Assembly: GCA_028287035.1 (NCBI GenBank)
Contig: JAQBQL010000234.1
Coordinates: 1-64,000, forward strand
DNA length: 64,000 nucleotides
Direction of reading: 5' to 3'
From: Labilithrix sp.
GTDB lineage: Bacteria > Myxococcota > Polyangia > Polyangiales > Polyangiaceae
Shown: positions 16,279 through 26,175 of the stretch, piece after piece
How positions within the stretch are numbered: position 1 is the first letter of the stretch
Layout of the letters: each line of letters opens with the position of its first letter
Position numbers and translations under genes: made by a program
The notes under the pieces: model-generated
Told to the model about the DNA's origin: nothing
What the model saw: only the letters and a program-made list of their open reading frames with translations
The model's database searches: none

Positions 16279-17397
16279 ATGGCAGAGCGTGACCACTACG
16301 AAACCCTTGGTGTATCGAAGGGCGCGAGCCCCGAGGAGATCAAGGCGGCGTTTCGGAAGCTGGCCTCGGTCCACCATCCCGACCGGAACCCCGACGACCC
16401 GAAGGCCGGAACGCGCTTCAAGGAGATCAACGCCGCCTACCAGGTGCTGAGCGATCCGCAGCGCCGCGCGATGTACGACCGGTTCGGCCATCGCGCCGAG
16501 GAGGCGGGCTCCCCCTTCGCGAGCAGCGGGCCTTTCGCGGGCGGTGTCGTGGATTTCTCGGACCTCGCGGTCGACGGCATCCTCGGCGACCTGCTCGGCG
16601 TCTTCGGCGTCGGCAAGGGTGACCGCGGGCACCTCAAGCGCGAGCTCGTCGTCACGTTCGAGGAGGCGGCGTTCGGCGTGACCAAGTCGATGCGTTATGC
16701 ACGCATCATCGCGTGCAGCGACTGCCGCGGCTCCGGCTCGGCGCCCGGCCACGCGCCCGACACCTGCGGCGCGTGCAATGGCCGCGGGCGCGTGCGCATG
16801 CAGCAAGGCATCCTGCCGATCGCCGTCGAGCGCGTCTGCCAGCGGTGCAAAGGTCGCGGCACCGTCGTGGTGCATCCGTGCAACACCTGCAAGGGCAGCG
16901 GGCTCGTCAGCGAGGACAACGAGATCGACGTCACGATCCCGCCCGGCGTCGAGCACGGCGCGACGCGCGTGGTCAGCGGGGCCGGCAACCGACCCAGGGC
17001 CGACAAGCCCGCGGGCGACCTCGAGATCGCGATCCAGGTGGCGCCGCACCCGTTCTTCCGGCGCGCCGCCGACGACGTCGTCTGCTCGGTGCCCCTCGCC
17101 TTCACGCAGGCGGCGCTCGGCGCGGAGGTCGAGGTCCCCACGCTCGACGGGCGCGGCAAGCTGCGGGTCCCCGCGGGCACGCAGCCGGGCACCACGCTGC
17201 GGATCAAGGGCAAGGGCATGCCGAAGCGGAACGGCATCGGGCGCGGCGATCAGCGGGTCGAGGTCACCGTCGAGGTGCCCACCTCGCTCACCGAGCGTCA
17301 GCACCAGCTCATCGAGCAGCTCGCGCAGGAGCTCGGCGACGAGGTGCAGCCGCAGCGCAAGGGCTTCATGGAGAAGCTGCGCGACCTGTTCGAGTGA
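16279..17397 (+). CDS. dnaJ: chaperone DnaJ (type I Hsp40)
   Basis: A 372-residue J-protein that stimulates DnaK ATPase. The J domain starts at the N-terminus ([18 protein letters not shown]), with HPD in [11 protein letters not shown] short glycine/phenylalanine-poor linker follows, then four zinc-binding repeats: [24 protein letters not shown] and CNTCKGSG. C-terminal substrate-binding domains complete a full type I architecture. Starting at the ATG at 16279 matches the family; an upstream in-frame extension to 16150 has no J-domain homology. It stands alone without grpE or dnaK. The 208 bases upstream contain no CIRCE element that I can see. Confidence 0.93.
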   Translation: MAERDHYETLGVSKGASPEEIKAAFRKLASVHHPDRNPDDPKAGTRFKEINAAYQVLSDPQRRAMYDRFGHRAEEAGSPFASSGPFAGGVVDFSDLAVDGILGDLLGVFGVGKGDRGHLKRELVVTFEEAAFGVTKSMRYARIIACSDCRGSGSAPGHAPDTCGACNGRGRVRMQQGILPIAVERVCQRCKGRGTVVVHPCNTCKGSGLVSEDNEIDVTIPPGVEHGATRVVSGAGNRPRADKPAGDLEIAIQVAPHPFFRRAADDVVCSVPLAFTQAALGAEVEVPTLDGRGKLRVPAGTQPGTTLRIKGKGMPKRNGIGRGDQRVEVTVEVPTSLTERQHQLIEQLAQELGDEVQPQRKGFMEKLRDLFE

Positions 17398-17401
17398 CCC
17401 G

Positions 17402-17890
17402 CTAGCGAGCCGGCGAGGGCTTGCGGACCGCCGCGAACGAGACGAGGCCGAGCGAGCCGAGGGTCACGAACGCATCGAGCACGCCGTCGAGCGGGATCGC
17501 GGTGAGCGCCGCGATCTCCGCCACCGTCGCCTGGCCGTCGACGTGGAGGAGGACGAACGCGGCGCGCAGATCGAGATCCGACGGCGCGACGGTGCGCGTG
17601 CGGACGGGCACGGCGCCGTCGTGCGGGAGACGCGGCGCCGACTGGTGGAGCGACAGCGACGTCTCGAAGGCGTGCGCCGCGACGTCGTAACGGGGACGCC
17701 CCGTCGGGCGCTTCGACATGGGGGCGGGATCGTCGTCGCCGCCCTCGTCGCCGCTGGTCGCCGCCGGCGCGGGGGTTGTGTCGCGCTCGCTCTCGAGGCG
17801 AACGCCCGACACGCCGACGCCCGCCGCAGGCTCGGCGTCGCCGTTCGCGGGGTGCTCGCTCGCCTGCAGCTCGTTGCGCTCTGCCCCCAT
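17402..17890 (-). CDS. hypothetical protein with winged-helix-like C-terminus
   Basis: A 162-residue protein. The first 70 residues are acidic and disordered (Ala/Gly/Asp/Glu-rich). The last 55, DLDLRAAFVLLHVDGQATVAEIAALTAIPLDG followed by AFVTLGSLGLVSF, have the helix-turn-helix-plus-wing periodicity seen in small winged-helix domains of myxobacterial proteins. It could bind DNA or a protein partner. The ATG at 17890 is chosen because upstream in-frame sequence is low-complexity shadow; AAAAGAG may be a weak Shine-Dalgarno. It is convergent with dnaJ (4 bases) and divergent from the membrane protein gene. Function unknown. Confidence 0.6.
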   Translation of the reverse strand: MGAERNELQASEHPANGDAEPAAGVGVSGVRLESERDTTPAPAATSGDEGGDDDPAPMSKRPTGRPRYDVAAHAFETSLSLHQSAPRLPHDGAVPVRTRTVAPSDLDLRAAFVLLHVDGQATVAEIAALTAIPLDGVLDAFVTLGSLGLVSFAAVRKPSPAR

Positions 17891-17969
17891 CGAAGGCTCT
17901 TTTCGTTCCACAACCGGCGGGCGGCGTCCAGCGCGCAACGTGTACCCTGGCGAGGCCGAGGGGGGCGCG

Positions 17970-18419
17970 ATGCAGGGATTCCCACAGGGCTCGTTCGATC
18001 CAGCGCAGCCACCACGGCCGCCGCAGCCGCCGCGCCTTCCGCCGCAGCGCGGTCCGCTCCTCACCTTCCTGCTCCTCGGCATCACCTCCATGTCGGCGTG
18101 GACGATCATGACGGCGTTCCTCGTCTGGTCGGTGCTCGAGCGTGTCGCCGCCCGTCAGGTGAACCCGACCATGAGCGTTCCGCACGCGAAGAAGATCCTG
18201 CTCGTGATGCTCCTCTCCGGCGTGGTCCAGCTCGCCAGCGCGGTCGGCATGTGGATGTGGAAGCAGTGGGGCGTGTTCGCGTGCGTGAGCATGGCGTTCC
18301 TCCAGATGTTCCTCTGGTCGCACGTCACCGCGAACCACTCCTTCTCGTACCGGCCCATCGTCGTCGCGGGCTTCGTGCTCGTCGCGGCGGCCAGCCGGTG
18401 GAGCGACTTCGAGCGCTGA
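17970..18419 (+). CDS. small integral membrane protein
   Basis: A 149-residue protein with a Pro/Gln-rich N-terminus (residues 1-30) and about four transmembrane helices: LLTFLLLGITSMSAWTIM, KILLVMLLSGVVQLASAVG, WGVFACVSMAFLQMFLW and IVVAGFVLVAAASRW. The ATG at 17970 has GAGGGGG 5-10 bases upstream. The membrane topology is clear; no family or function is recognised. It lies between divergent and co-directional neighbours without obvious operon partners, 117 bases ahead of the ABC transporter operon. Confidence 0.7.
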   Translation: MQGFPQGSFDPAQPPRPPQPPRLPPQRGPLLTFLLLGITSMSAWTIMTAFLVWSVLERVAARQVNPTMSVPHAKKILLVMLLSGVVQLASAVGMWMWKQWGVFACVSMAFLQMFLWSHVTANHSFSYRPIVVAGFVLVAAASRWSDFER

Positions 18420-18482
18420 CCTTGCGCACCGCGTCATCGGCGCCCGAGCGCGACAAAGCGCTAGACGTCACTCCAGAATGCG

Positions 18483-18492
18483 TTACGCGTAA
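18483..18492. promoter_or_regulatory. perfect 10-bp palindrome upstream of the sugar ABC operon
   Basis: TTACGCGTAA is self-complementary with a central CG, the symmetry seen in LacI-family operators. It lies 28 bases before the TAGAAT box and 44 bases before the first transporter start codon. No regulator gene is in the window. Confidence 0.4.
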
Positions 18493-18520
18493 GCGCCGCA
18501 CGCGCCAGGAACGGCGCCGG

Positions 18521-18526
18521 TAGAAT
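18521..18526 (+). promoter_or_regulatory. -10-like TAGAAT for the ABC transporter operon
   Basis: TAGAAT (5 of 6 matches to TATAAT) is 10 bases before the ATG at 18537. There is no Shine-Dalgarno and no good -35, so a leaderless, possibly activator-dependent transcript is likely. Confidence 0.5.
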
Positions 18527-18536
18527 CCGACGTCCG

Positions 18537-19735
<1,199 letters not shown>

Positions 19736-19739
<4 letters not shown>

Positions 19740-21967
19740 GACGCACGGTCACGACGCCCCGGTGCCGGCGACCGGCCGCGGCCCTCTTCGCGCTGGTGCT
19801 CGCGGTGGTCACGCTGATGGGATGCGGCGAGCCCGCGCGCGGCATCATCGTGTGGCATCCCTACCGGGGCGGCGAGCAGAAGGCCCTCGAGGTCATCGCC
19901 GCGCGGTTCCAGGCCGAGCACCACACGACGCTCACGCTCCTCGCGATTCCCTACGAGGCGTACCTCTCGAAGCTCGAGGCGGCGATCCCGCGCGGCAACG
20001 GGCCCGACGTGTTCCTCGGGCCGCACAATCGCCTCGGCGAGTACCAGCAGAACAACCTCGTCGCGCCGGTCGGCGACGGGTTCCCGGCGGCGGACGACGA
20101 CCTCTACGAGGGGAAGGCGGTCGAGGCGATCACCGACGGCGGCAAGCGCTGGGCGGTGCCGCTCGCGAGCAAGTGCATCGCGATGTACGTGAACCGCGAC
20201 CTGTCGCCGGGCCTGCCGCCGGCCAGCCTCGACGCGATCGCCGCGAAGAAGGCGACCCTGCCGCCCGGGGTGTGGCCGCTCGTCTACGAGGCGCAGAGCA
20301 CGTACTACCATGCGGCCATCCTGCACGCGTTCGGCGGGTCGCTGTTCGACGCGCAGGGCTACGCGTTCGTGGGACCTGCGGCCGAGCGCTCCGCCGAGGT
20401 CGCGCGCGACCTGATCGCCAAGGGCACGGTCCCGCAGGAGCCGAGCGGCGACCTCGTGAAGCAGCTCTTCGCGTCGGGCAAGGCGGCCGTCGCGTTCAGC
20501 GGTCCGTGGCTGGCGAGCGATCTCGAGAGCGCCTCCGGCCTCCACTACGCGATCGCCCCCCTGCCGGCGGTGTCCGGCGGCGCGCGCATGCGGCCCTACC
20601 TCACGGTCGAGGGAGCCTTCGTGACGCCGCAGGGAGCGGTTCGCGACGACGCGCGCGCCTTCGTGCGCATGCTCGGCACCGCGGAGGCCGCGCGGGAGCG
20701 CGCGGAGACCGGCAAGCAGGTCGTCGCCACGCGCGCGTTCTGGGCGAGCGAGGCGGCCGCCGCGCCGTCCTTCGCCGTGCTCCGCGCGTTCCACGACGCC
20801 AGCAACGACGCGGTGCCCATGCCCGTGTCGATGGCGATGAACCCGGTCTGGGTGCCCGCGGAGGACGCGCTGAAGAAGGTGATCCGCGGCGAGGCGACGG
20901 CGAGCGCCGCGCTGGCCGAGGCGAACGCCCGGTACCTCGACGTGATGCGGCCGCCGCCCGGATCGCCCTCGCCCGCGCCGGTGCTCGTGGCCCTCGGGCT
21001 CGCGCTGCTCGCCCTCGCGTTCTACGCCGTGAAGCGCGTCCAGGCGCCGGGGTTCCGCAGCGAGCTCACCGCCTCGCGGCCCGCGTACAAGTACGTCGTC
21101 CACTCGGTGCTCACGATCGCGGTGCTCGTCGTGTTCCCGCTGCTCGCCGGCGCCGTGACGTCGTTCTTCGCGGGCACGCGCGAGCACCCGCAGTACGTCG
21201 GGTTCACCAACTACATCGACATCCTGACCGTGCGCGGCCGCGGAATCGGGGCGGTGTTCTCGCACGGATCGTTCTACCTGACGCTGGCGGTTACGGTGCT
21301 GTGGACGGTCGTGAACGTGGTCGCTCACGTCACGCTCGGCCTCGTGCTCGGGCTCCTCCTCGCGCGGCCGTGGCTCCGGATGCGCGGCTTCTACCGCGTC
21401 ATCCTGATCCTGCCGTGGGCGGTGCCCTCGTACGTGACGGCGCTCGCCTGGAAGGGCATGTTCCACCGGCAGTTCGGCGCGGTGAACGCCATCCTGGTCG
21501 CGTTCGGCGCCGAGCCGGTGTCGTGGTTCGCGAAGTTCTCGACCGCCTTCACCGCGAACGTCGCCACCAACGTGTGGCTCGGGTTCCCCTTCATGATGGT
21601 GGTGGTGATGGGCGCGCTCACCTCGATCCCGAAGGACGTGCTCGAGGCGGCCGAGGTCGACGGCGCCACGCGCTGGCAGGCGTTCCGCCTCGTGACGCTG
21701 CCGCTGCTCCGGCCGACGCTGCTGCCGGCGGTGGTGCTCGGCTCGGTGTGGACCTTCAACATGTTCAACGTCGTCTTCCTCGTGTCGGGCGGTGAGCCGG
21801 ACGGGAAGACGGACATCCTCGTCAGCGAGGCGTACCGCTGGGCGTTCGCCCGCAACGCGCAGTTCGGGTACGCCGCCGCCTACGCGGTGATCATCTTCGG
21901 GGTGCTCGCGCTGATGACCCGCGTGCTCGGCACGACCTCGGGCGAAGAGAAGCGGGCCAAGGCATGA
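19736..21967 (+). CDS. fused solute-binding protein - MalF-type permease
   Basis: A 743-residue fusion. Residues 1-27 are a signal/anchor ending LMGC. Residues about 30-395 are a CUT1 extracellular solute-binding protein (IIVWHPYRGGEQKALEVIAARFQ, NGPDVFLGPHNRLGEY, PMPVSMAMNPVWVP). A transmembrane helix (LVALGLALLALAFYAV, about residue 420) leads into a MalF-type permease with six further helices and the EAA loop EAAEVDGATRWQAFRLVTLP (about 636) that docks on the ATPase. Binding protein and permease are normally separate genes, so receptor and channel are 1:1 here. GTG start overlaps the ATPase stop; stop overlaps the MalG start. The lipobox may be unprocessed. Confidence 0.9.
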
Positions 21968-22839
21968 GCACCGACCTCGCCGAGAGCGACCGCGCCGGAA
22001 CGCTGGAGCGCGTCGCCGTCAACGCGGTGCTGATCATCGCGGTGATCTACGCGCTCTACCCGGTGCTCTGGGTCATCTCGCTCGCCTTTTCGTCGAGCAG
22101 CACGCCGGAGCTCCGCGCCATCCCGCTGCCCCGCGTGAGCGAGCTGTCGCTCGACAACTTCCGCCTCGTGACCGGCTGGGGCGATCCCGCGCGCAGCTGG
22201 CTCTTCGCGCGGCAGCTCGGCAACTCGCTCGTCGTGTCGCTGCTGACCGCGGTGATGGCGATCCTCATCGCGACCCCGACCGCCTACGCGATCGCCCGCC
22301 ACGACTTCGTGGGCAAGCGCAGCGGCCTTCGCACGCTCCTGCTGACGCAGATGTTCCCGGGCGTCGCGAGCGCGGTCCCGCTCTACCTGATCCTCGACGC
22401 CCTTCACCTGCTCGACACGCGCACCGGGCTCGTCCTCGTCTACGCCGCGACCGCGGTGCCCTTCGCGATCTTCCAGCTGCGCGGAGCGTTCCTCGCGATC
22501 CCGGTCGACCTCGAGGAGGCAGCGATGGTCGATGGCGCCACGCGCACGCAGGCGTTCCTCAAGGTCGCGCTGCCCGCGGCACGTCCCGCCATCGCGGTGA
22601 CCGCCCTCTTCGCGTTCATGAGCGCGTGGAACGAGTTCATCCTCGCGGCGACGCTCCTCGGCCGCGAGAGCGCGTTCACGCTTCCGGTCGTGCTCCAGAG
22701 CTACGTCGGCGAGTACAACACGTCGTGGGGAGCCTTCGCGGCCGGCGCGATCCTGGTGAGCGTCCCCGTGATGGCGCTCTTCTACGTCGCGCAGCGGCAG
22801 CTCGTGAGCGGGCTCACGGCCGGCGGGGTCAAAGGGTGA
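21964..22839 (+). CDS. sugar ABC transporter permease (MalG type)
   Basis: A 291-residue inner-membrane permease with about six helices. It begins with ILIIAVIYALYPVLWVISLAF, has the LSLDNFRLV segment, and carries the EAA coupling motif EEAAMVDGATRTQAFLKVALP (about residue 180). The C-terminus FYVAQRQLVSGLTAGGVKG is typical of CUT1 MalG proteins. It pairs with the permease half of the preceding fusion to form the translocation pore. The ATG overlaps the previous stop (ATGA), so all three genes are translationally coupled. Two small hairpins follow the stop codon. Confidence 0.92.
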   Translation: MSTDLAESDRAGTLERVAVNAVLIIAVIYALYPVLWVISLAFSSSSTPELRAIPLPRVSELSLDNFRLVTGWGDPARSWLFARQLGNSLVVSLLTAVMAILIATPTAYAIARHDFVGKRSGLRTLLLTQMFPGVASAVPLYLILDALHLLDTRTGLVLVYAATAVPFAIFQLRGAFLAIPVDLEEAAMVDGATRTQAFLKVALPAARPAIAVTALFAFMSAWNEFILAATLLGRESAFTLPVVLQSYVGEYNTSWGAFAAGAILVSVPVMALFYVAQRQLVSGLTAGGVKG

Positions 22840-22877
22840 GGTCGGCTCGACCGATCCTTGCGCGGAGTTAATCCGCG
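22840..22877 (+). terminator. tandem hairpins after the ABC operon (possible terminator)
   Basis: GGTCG-GCT-CGACC (22840-22852) and CGCGGA-GTTAA-TCCGCG (22861-22877) are perfect stems directly after the permease stop. There is no T-run, so they may slow polymerase, protect the 3' end, or bind a regulator rather than act as a classical terminator. Confidence 0.4.
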
Positions 22878-23053
22878 GTCCGTGCCCCGAAACCGCCCGC
22901 CGGCCGGGATGGTGTTGCAAGCCGCGGCGAACATTCGGTAGTCAGGCGCATCGATCCGGCGCCCGTTTGCATCGAACCGGTTCGACGCTCCGGACGCGTG
23001 AACGACGACAAAGAGTCGCACGCGCGGCGCGGCGGGGACACGAAGGAAAGCCA

Positions 23054-24352
23054 ATGCGTGACAGGACGAAGGTGACGGCGGCAGCTCTGGCGATGGCTGC
23101 CACGATGGTGGCAGGCCGCGCGGGAGCTCAGGAGCGACTGTCCGCCGCCCGTCCCGCACCGGTGAGGCTCACGTTCGAGGAGGCGGTCCAGCGCGCGATC
23201 GCGCACAACCCGAACTCCGAGCTCGCCGTCGAGGAGGTGAACCGCGCGCAGGCGATCGTCCAGCAGGTGCGGTCGACCTGGCTGCCGACGCTGAGCGCGA
23301 ACGGCACGTACACGCGGCTCGACGCCGACCGGCGCATCGGAGGCGCTCAGACCGTCCAGGGCGTCGACAGCTTGAACGCGAACCTGCTCCTCAGCGTCCC
23401 GATCATCAACGGGCGGCAGTGGGCGGCTACCTCGCGGGCGAAGGAGAACCGCGAGATCGCGAAGTCGAACCTCGTCGACACGCGCCGTCAGGTCGCGCTC
23501 CAGACCGGCCGGGCCTACCTTACCATCATCGGTCAGCGGCGCTTGCTCGAGAGCTCGCAGCGCGCGCGCGACACCGCGAAAGCGCACGAGGACTACTCCA
23601 AGTCGCGGCTCGAGGGCGGGGTCGGCAACCGGCTCGATGCGGTGCGCGCCGCGCAGGAGCGCGCGACCACCGAGACGCGCGTGCAGAACCAGCTCATCCA
23701 GCTGCAGCGCGCGCAGGAGGCGCTCGGCACGCTGCTCGGCGAGAACGGCCCCGTGGACGCCGCCGACGCGAACCTCGGCGCGCCCTCGACGCTCGGCTCG
23801 GCGCTCGAGCAGGCGAACCATCGCAGCGACATCGTCGTGAGCCAGGAGCGGGCCGAGTCGGCGCGGAAGGCGGTGCGCGACTCGTACACGGACTACCTGC
23901 CCGTGCTGTCCGCGAATTTCCAGCCGTTCTACCAGAACCCCGCGACGCTCACGCTGCCCGAGACCGGCTGGCAGGCGCAGCTGCTCCTCAGCATTCCCAT
24001 CTTCGACGGCGGCAACCGCTACGGCCTCAAGCACGAGCGCGACGCGGTCTACGAGGAGTCGAAGACGCGGCTCGAGGCGGCGCTCCGCCAGGCGCGCTCC
24101 GACGTGCGCACCGCGTTCGAGTCCCTGCAGCGCGCCGACGAGGCCCTCCAGCGCGCGCAGGAGGCGGCGAAGCTCGCGCAGGAGGCGCTCGAGCTCACGC
24201 AGCTCGCCTACCGCGCCGGCGCGACCACCAACATCGAGGTCGTCGACGCCGAGCGCGCGTCGCTCGACGCCGAGACCGCCGCGGCGGTGGCCGAGGACGC
24301 TTCGCGGCAGGCGCGCCTCGACCTGCTCGGAGCGGCCGGCCGCTTCCCGTGA
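23054..24352 (+). CDS. TolC-family outer-membrane efflux protein
   Basis: A 432-residue exported protein with a Sec signal peptide (about 1-26, AGRAGAQE cleavage region) and two tandem outer-membrane-factor repeats. The first begins LTFEEAVQRAIAHNPNSELAVEE; the second begins near residue 265 (ALEQANHRSDIVVSQERAESARKAV). Long coiled-coil helices (RQVALQTGRAYLTIIGQRRLLESS; ARSDVRTAFESLQRADEALQRA) and the closing LAYRAGATTNIEVVDAERA are typical. It would form the trimeric outer-membrane channel of an efflux or type I secretion system, but no pump or adaptor gene is adjacent. An AAGGAAA Shine-Dalgarno supports the ATG at 23054. Confidence 0.9.
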   Translation: MRDRTKVTAAALAMAATMVAGRAGAQERLSAARPAPVRLTFEEAVQRAIAHNPNSELAVEEVNRAQAIVQQVRSTWLPTLSANGTYTRLDADRRIGGAQTVQGVDSLNANLLLSVPIINGRQWAATSRAKENREIAKSNLVDTRRQVALQTGRAYLTIIGQRRLLESSQRARDTAKAHEDYSKSRLEGGVGNRLDAVRAAQERATTETRVQNQLIQLQRAQEALGTLLGENGPVDAADANLGAPSTLGSALEQANHRSDIVVSQERAESARKAVRDSYTDYLPVLSANFQPFYQNPATLTLPETGWQAQLLLSIPIFDGGNRYGLKHERDAVYEESKTRLEAALRQARSDVRTAFESLQRADEALQRAQEAAKLAQEALELTQLAYRAGATTNIEVVDAERASLDAETAAAVAEDASRQARLDLLGAAGRFP

Positions 24353-24404
24353 GCGTTTCGCCGAGAAGTTGACCGGCGGCCTCGCGGTTTGCGATGACGT
24401 GACG

Positions 24405-24563
24405 ATGCGTCCTCGCAAACCGGCTCGTCCGACTGCGACTCCTGGCGAACGCCGCGCGGGCGACGATCGCCGGGCCACGACCGATCGCCGCGAGATGCCG
24501 CCGCGTCCGGAGGGGCGCCGGCGCAGCGGCGGACGGCGCGCGAACGACCCGAAGGAAGCGTGA
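24405..24563 (+). CDS. small arginine-rich protein, translationally coupled
   Basis: A 52-residue ORF from the ATG at 24405. It is about one third arginine, with spaced pairs (ERRAGDDRRATTDRRE, GRRRSGGRR) and no hydrophobic core, so it is probably disordered and nucleic-acid or membrane-surface binding if made. Its TGA overlaps the GTG of the M15 peptidase gene by 4 bases, which suggests real translational coupling. A TTG at 24369 is an alternative start. It could instead be a leader ORF with no functional product. Confidence 0.4.
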   Translation: MRPRKPARPTATPGERRAGDDRRATTDRREMPPRPEGRRRSGGRRANDPKEA

Positions 24564-26173
24564 GCCGGAGGGCCGCGACGCTGGCGGGCGTCCTCGCCAT
24601 CGCCGCGGTCGCCTGCGGGCGCGGATCGAGGACCGCGGCGACCGACGCGGCGCTCGCGAACGACGGCGCGCTCTCCGGCGACGCGCCGTTCACCAGCGAT
24701 GCGGCGCTCTTCAGCGACGCGGCGCTCTCCGCCGACGCGGGCTCCTCCGAGGGCGGCTCCGACGCGAGCGCGCCGGGCACCGGCGCGAGCCGCGCGACCG
24801 ACCCCTTCGGGATCGCGCGCGCCGCCGCCCGCACGTACTGCTCGGGCGTCGCCGGCAAGCACGTGGCGGAGCGCGATCTCCGCACGTCGTTCGTCTCCGG
24901 CGACGATCTCCTCGCCCTCGTCAACCGCGCGCCGACCGGCGTGCTCGCGCAGGACTACGCGCCGTCCGACCTCGTCGATCTGCGCACCGGCGACGCGAAG
25001 CAGCCCGCCGACTGCGAGAAGGTCCAGTGCCTGCGCAAGGAGGCGGCGAGCGCGCTCACCGAGCTGCTCGCCGAGATGAAGCGGCGCAGCTTCCCCGGCA
25101 AGGTGGAGTCGGCGTTCCGCGGGTACGCAACGCAGTGCGGGACGTTCCTGCGCTGGGCGGCCAAGGGCACGTTCTGCGACGCCACCGAGCAATCCGCGTT
25201 GCCGGGCCACAGCCAGCACCAGCTCGGAACCACCGTCGATCTCTTCACCGAGGAGTGGGCGAAGGATCCGCGCGGCGTGTTCCGCGAGGGCTTCGGCTGC
25301 ACGCCCGCCGGCCGCTTCCTGCAGGAGCACGCGACCGACGCCGGCTTCGTGATGCCCTACCCGATCCATCCCGACGATCGGCACCCGCGCCAGACGTGCG
25401 TCGCGCGGTGGGACATCCCCATCAGCATCAACCCGAAGACGGGCTACCGGTTCGAGCACTGGCACCTCCGCTACGTGGGCAAGGAGGCGGCCGCCCGGTT
25501 CGCGAAGACGCTCGCGGCGAGCGGACCCGGGACACCGAACGAGCTCACCCTCGAGCAGTGGCTGCGCCGCGAGAAGGGTCTCCCCGCGGAGGCCGACGCC
25601 GAGCTCCCGGTGTGCGACGGGTGCAACTGCGGCGCGTGCAGCACGCTCGCATCCCTCGGCGAGAGCGCGTGTGACAAGCACGGCGGCGCGCTTCATCTCG
25701 ACGAGCACGGCCGCCCGCTCCCTGCGGCGGGGGCCCCCGCGATCACCGGCGTGAAGCGTTCGACCACCAAGCGCTGGAAGGGCGACCTCGTCGAGGTCAG
25801 CGTCACGGTCCCCGACCACGTCACCACGCAGCCGCCCATCGTCGGGCCGGACGGCGCGGGCTACGCCGCGGGCGCCACCTACGAGAAGCTCGCGCCCTAC
25901 CCCGACACGCAGCCTCGCGCGTTCGCGCCCATCCCGGGAACATGGGTGGTCGGCGTCGAGCCGGTCGCCAACGGCACGGCAGCGGCGTGGCCGTGGCGCG
26001 GCGGGCTCTCGACCACGCTGGTCGGCCAGACCTACGATCGCGCGAACGTCGTGCTCCCGGCGCATCCGGGCGCGATCACGCTGAAGATCCCGGTGCCCGA
26101 GGGCGCGGGCAAGGTCCGGGTCGTGCTGCTGGAGGGCGGCGCGCCCCGAGGCGAGCCCATCACCCTCGAGTGA
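24560..26173 (+). CDS. M15 (VanY-type) D,D-carboxypeptidase lipoprotein
   Basis: A 537-residue envelope protein. The signal peptide ends VAC (lipobox, Cys19), followed by a repetitive Asp/Ala linker (residues 29-64). Residues about 95-320 form an M15B/VanY peptidase: SALPGHSQHQLGTTVDLF contains the SxHxxGxxxD zinc motif, and GYRFEHWHLRYVG the catalytic Glu and third ligand His. VanY-type enzymes trim D-Ala from peptidoglycan stems. A Cys cluster (VCDGCNCGACSTL) and two C-terminal beta-sandwich-like segments (from about 390) follow; these are not in minimal VanY proteins. GTG start overlapping the small upstream ORF. Confidence 0.85.
   Translation: MSRRAATLAGVLAIAAVACGRGSRTAATDAALANDGALSGDAPFTSDAALFSDAALSADAGSSEGGSDASAPGTGASRATDPFGIARAAARTYCSGVAGKHVAERDLRTSFVSGDDLLALVNRAPTGVLAQDYAPSDLVDLRTGDAKQPADCEKVQCLRKEAASALTELLAEMKRRSFPGKVESAFRGYATQCGTFLRWAAKGTFCDATEQSALPGHSQHQLGTTVDLFTEEWAKDPRGVFREGFGCTPAGRFLQEHATDAGFVMPYPIHPDDRHPRQTCVARWDIPISINPKTGYRFEHWHLRYVGKEAAARFAKTLAASGPGTPNELTLEQWLRREKGLPAEADAELPVCDGCNCGACSTLASLGESACDKHGGALHLDEHGRPLPAAGAPAITGVKRSTTKRWKGDLVEVSVTVPDHVTTQPPIVGPDGAGYAAGATYEKLAPYPDTQPRAFAPIPGTWVVGVEPVANGTAAAWPWRGGLSTTLVGQTYDRANVVLPAHPGAITLKIPVPEGAGKVRVVLLEGGAPRGEPITLE
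24644..24751 (+). repeat. 18-bp tandem repeat encoding a DAALxx linker
   Basis: Six imperfect 18-base units encode hexapeptides of the form D-A/G-A/P-L/F-x-x (DAALAN, DGALSG, DAPFTS, DAALFS, DAALSA, DAGSSE), right after the lipidated cysteine region of the M15 peptidase. It is a flexible spacer that could vary in copy number between strains. Confidence 0.7.
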
Positions 26174-26175
26174 GC

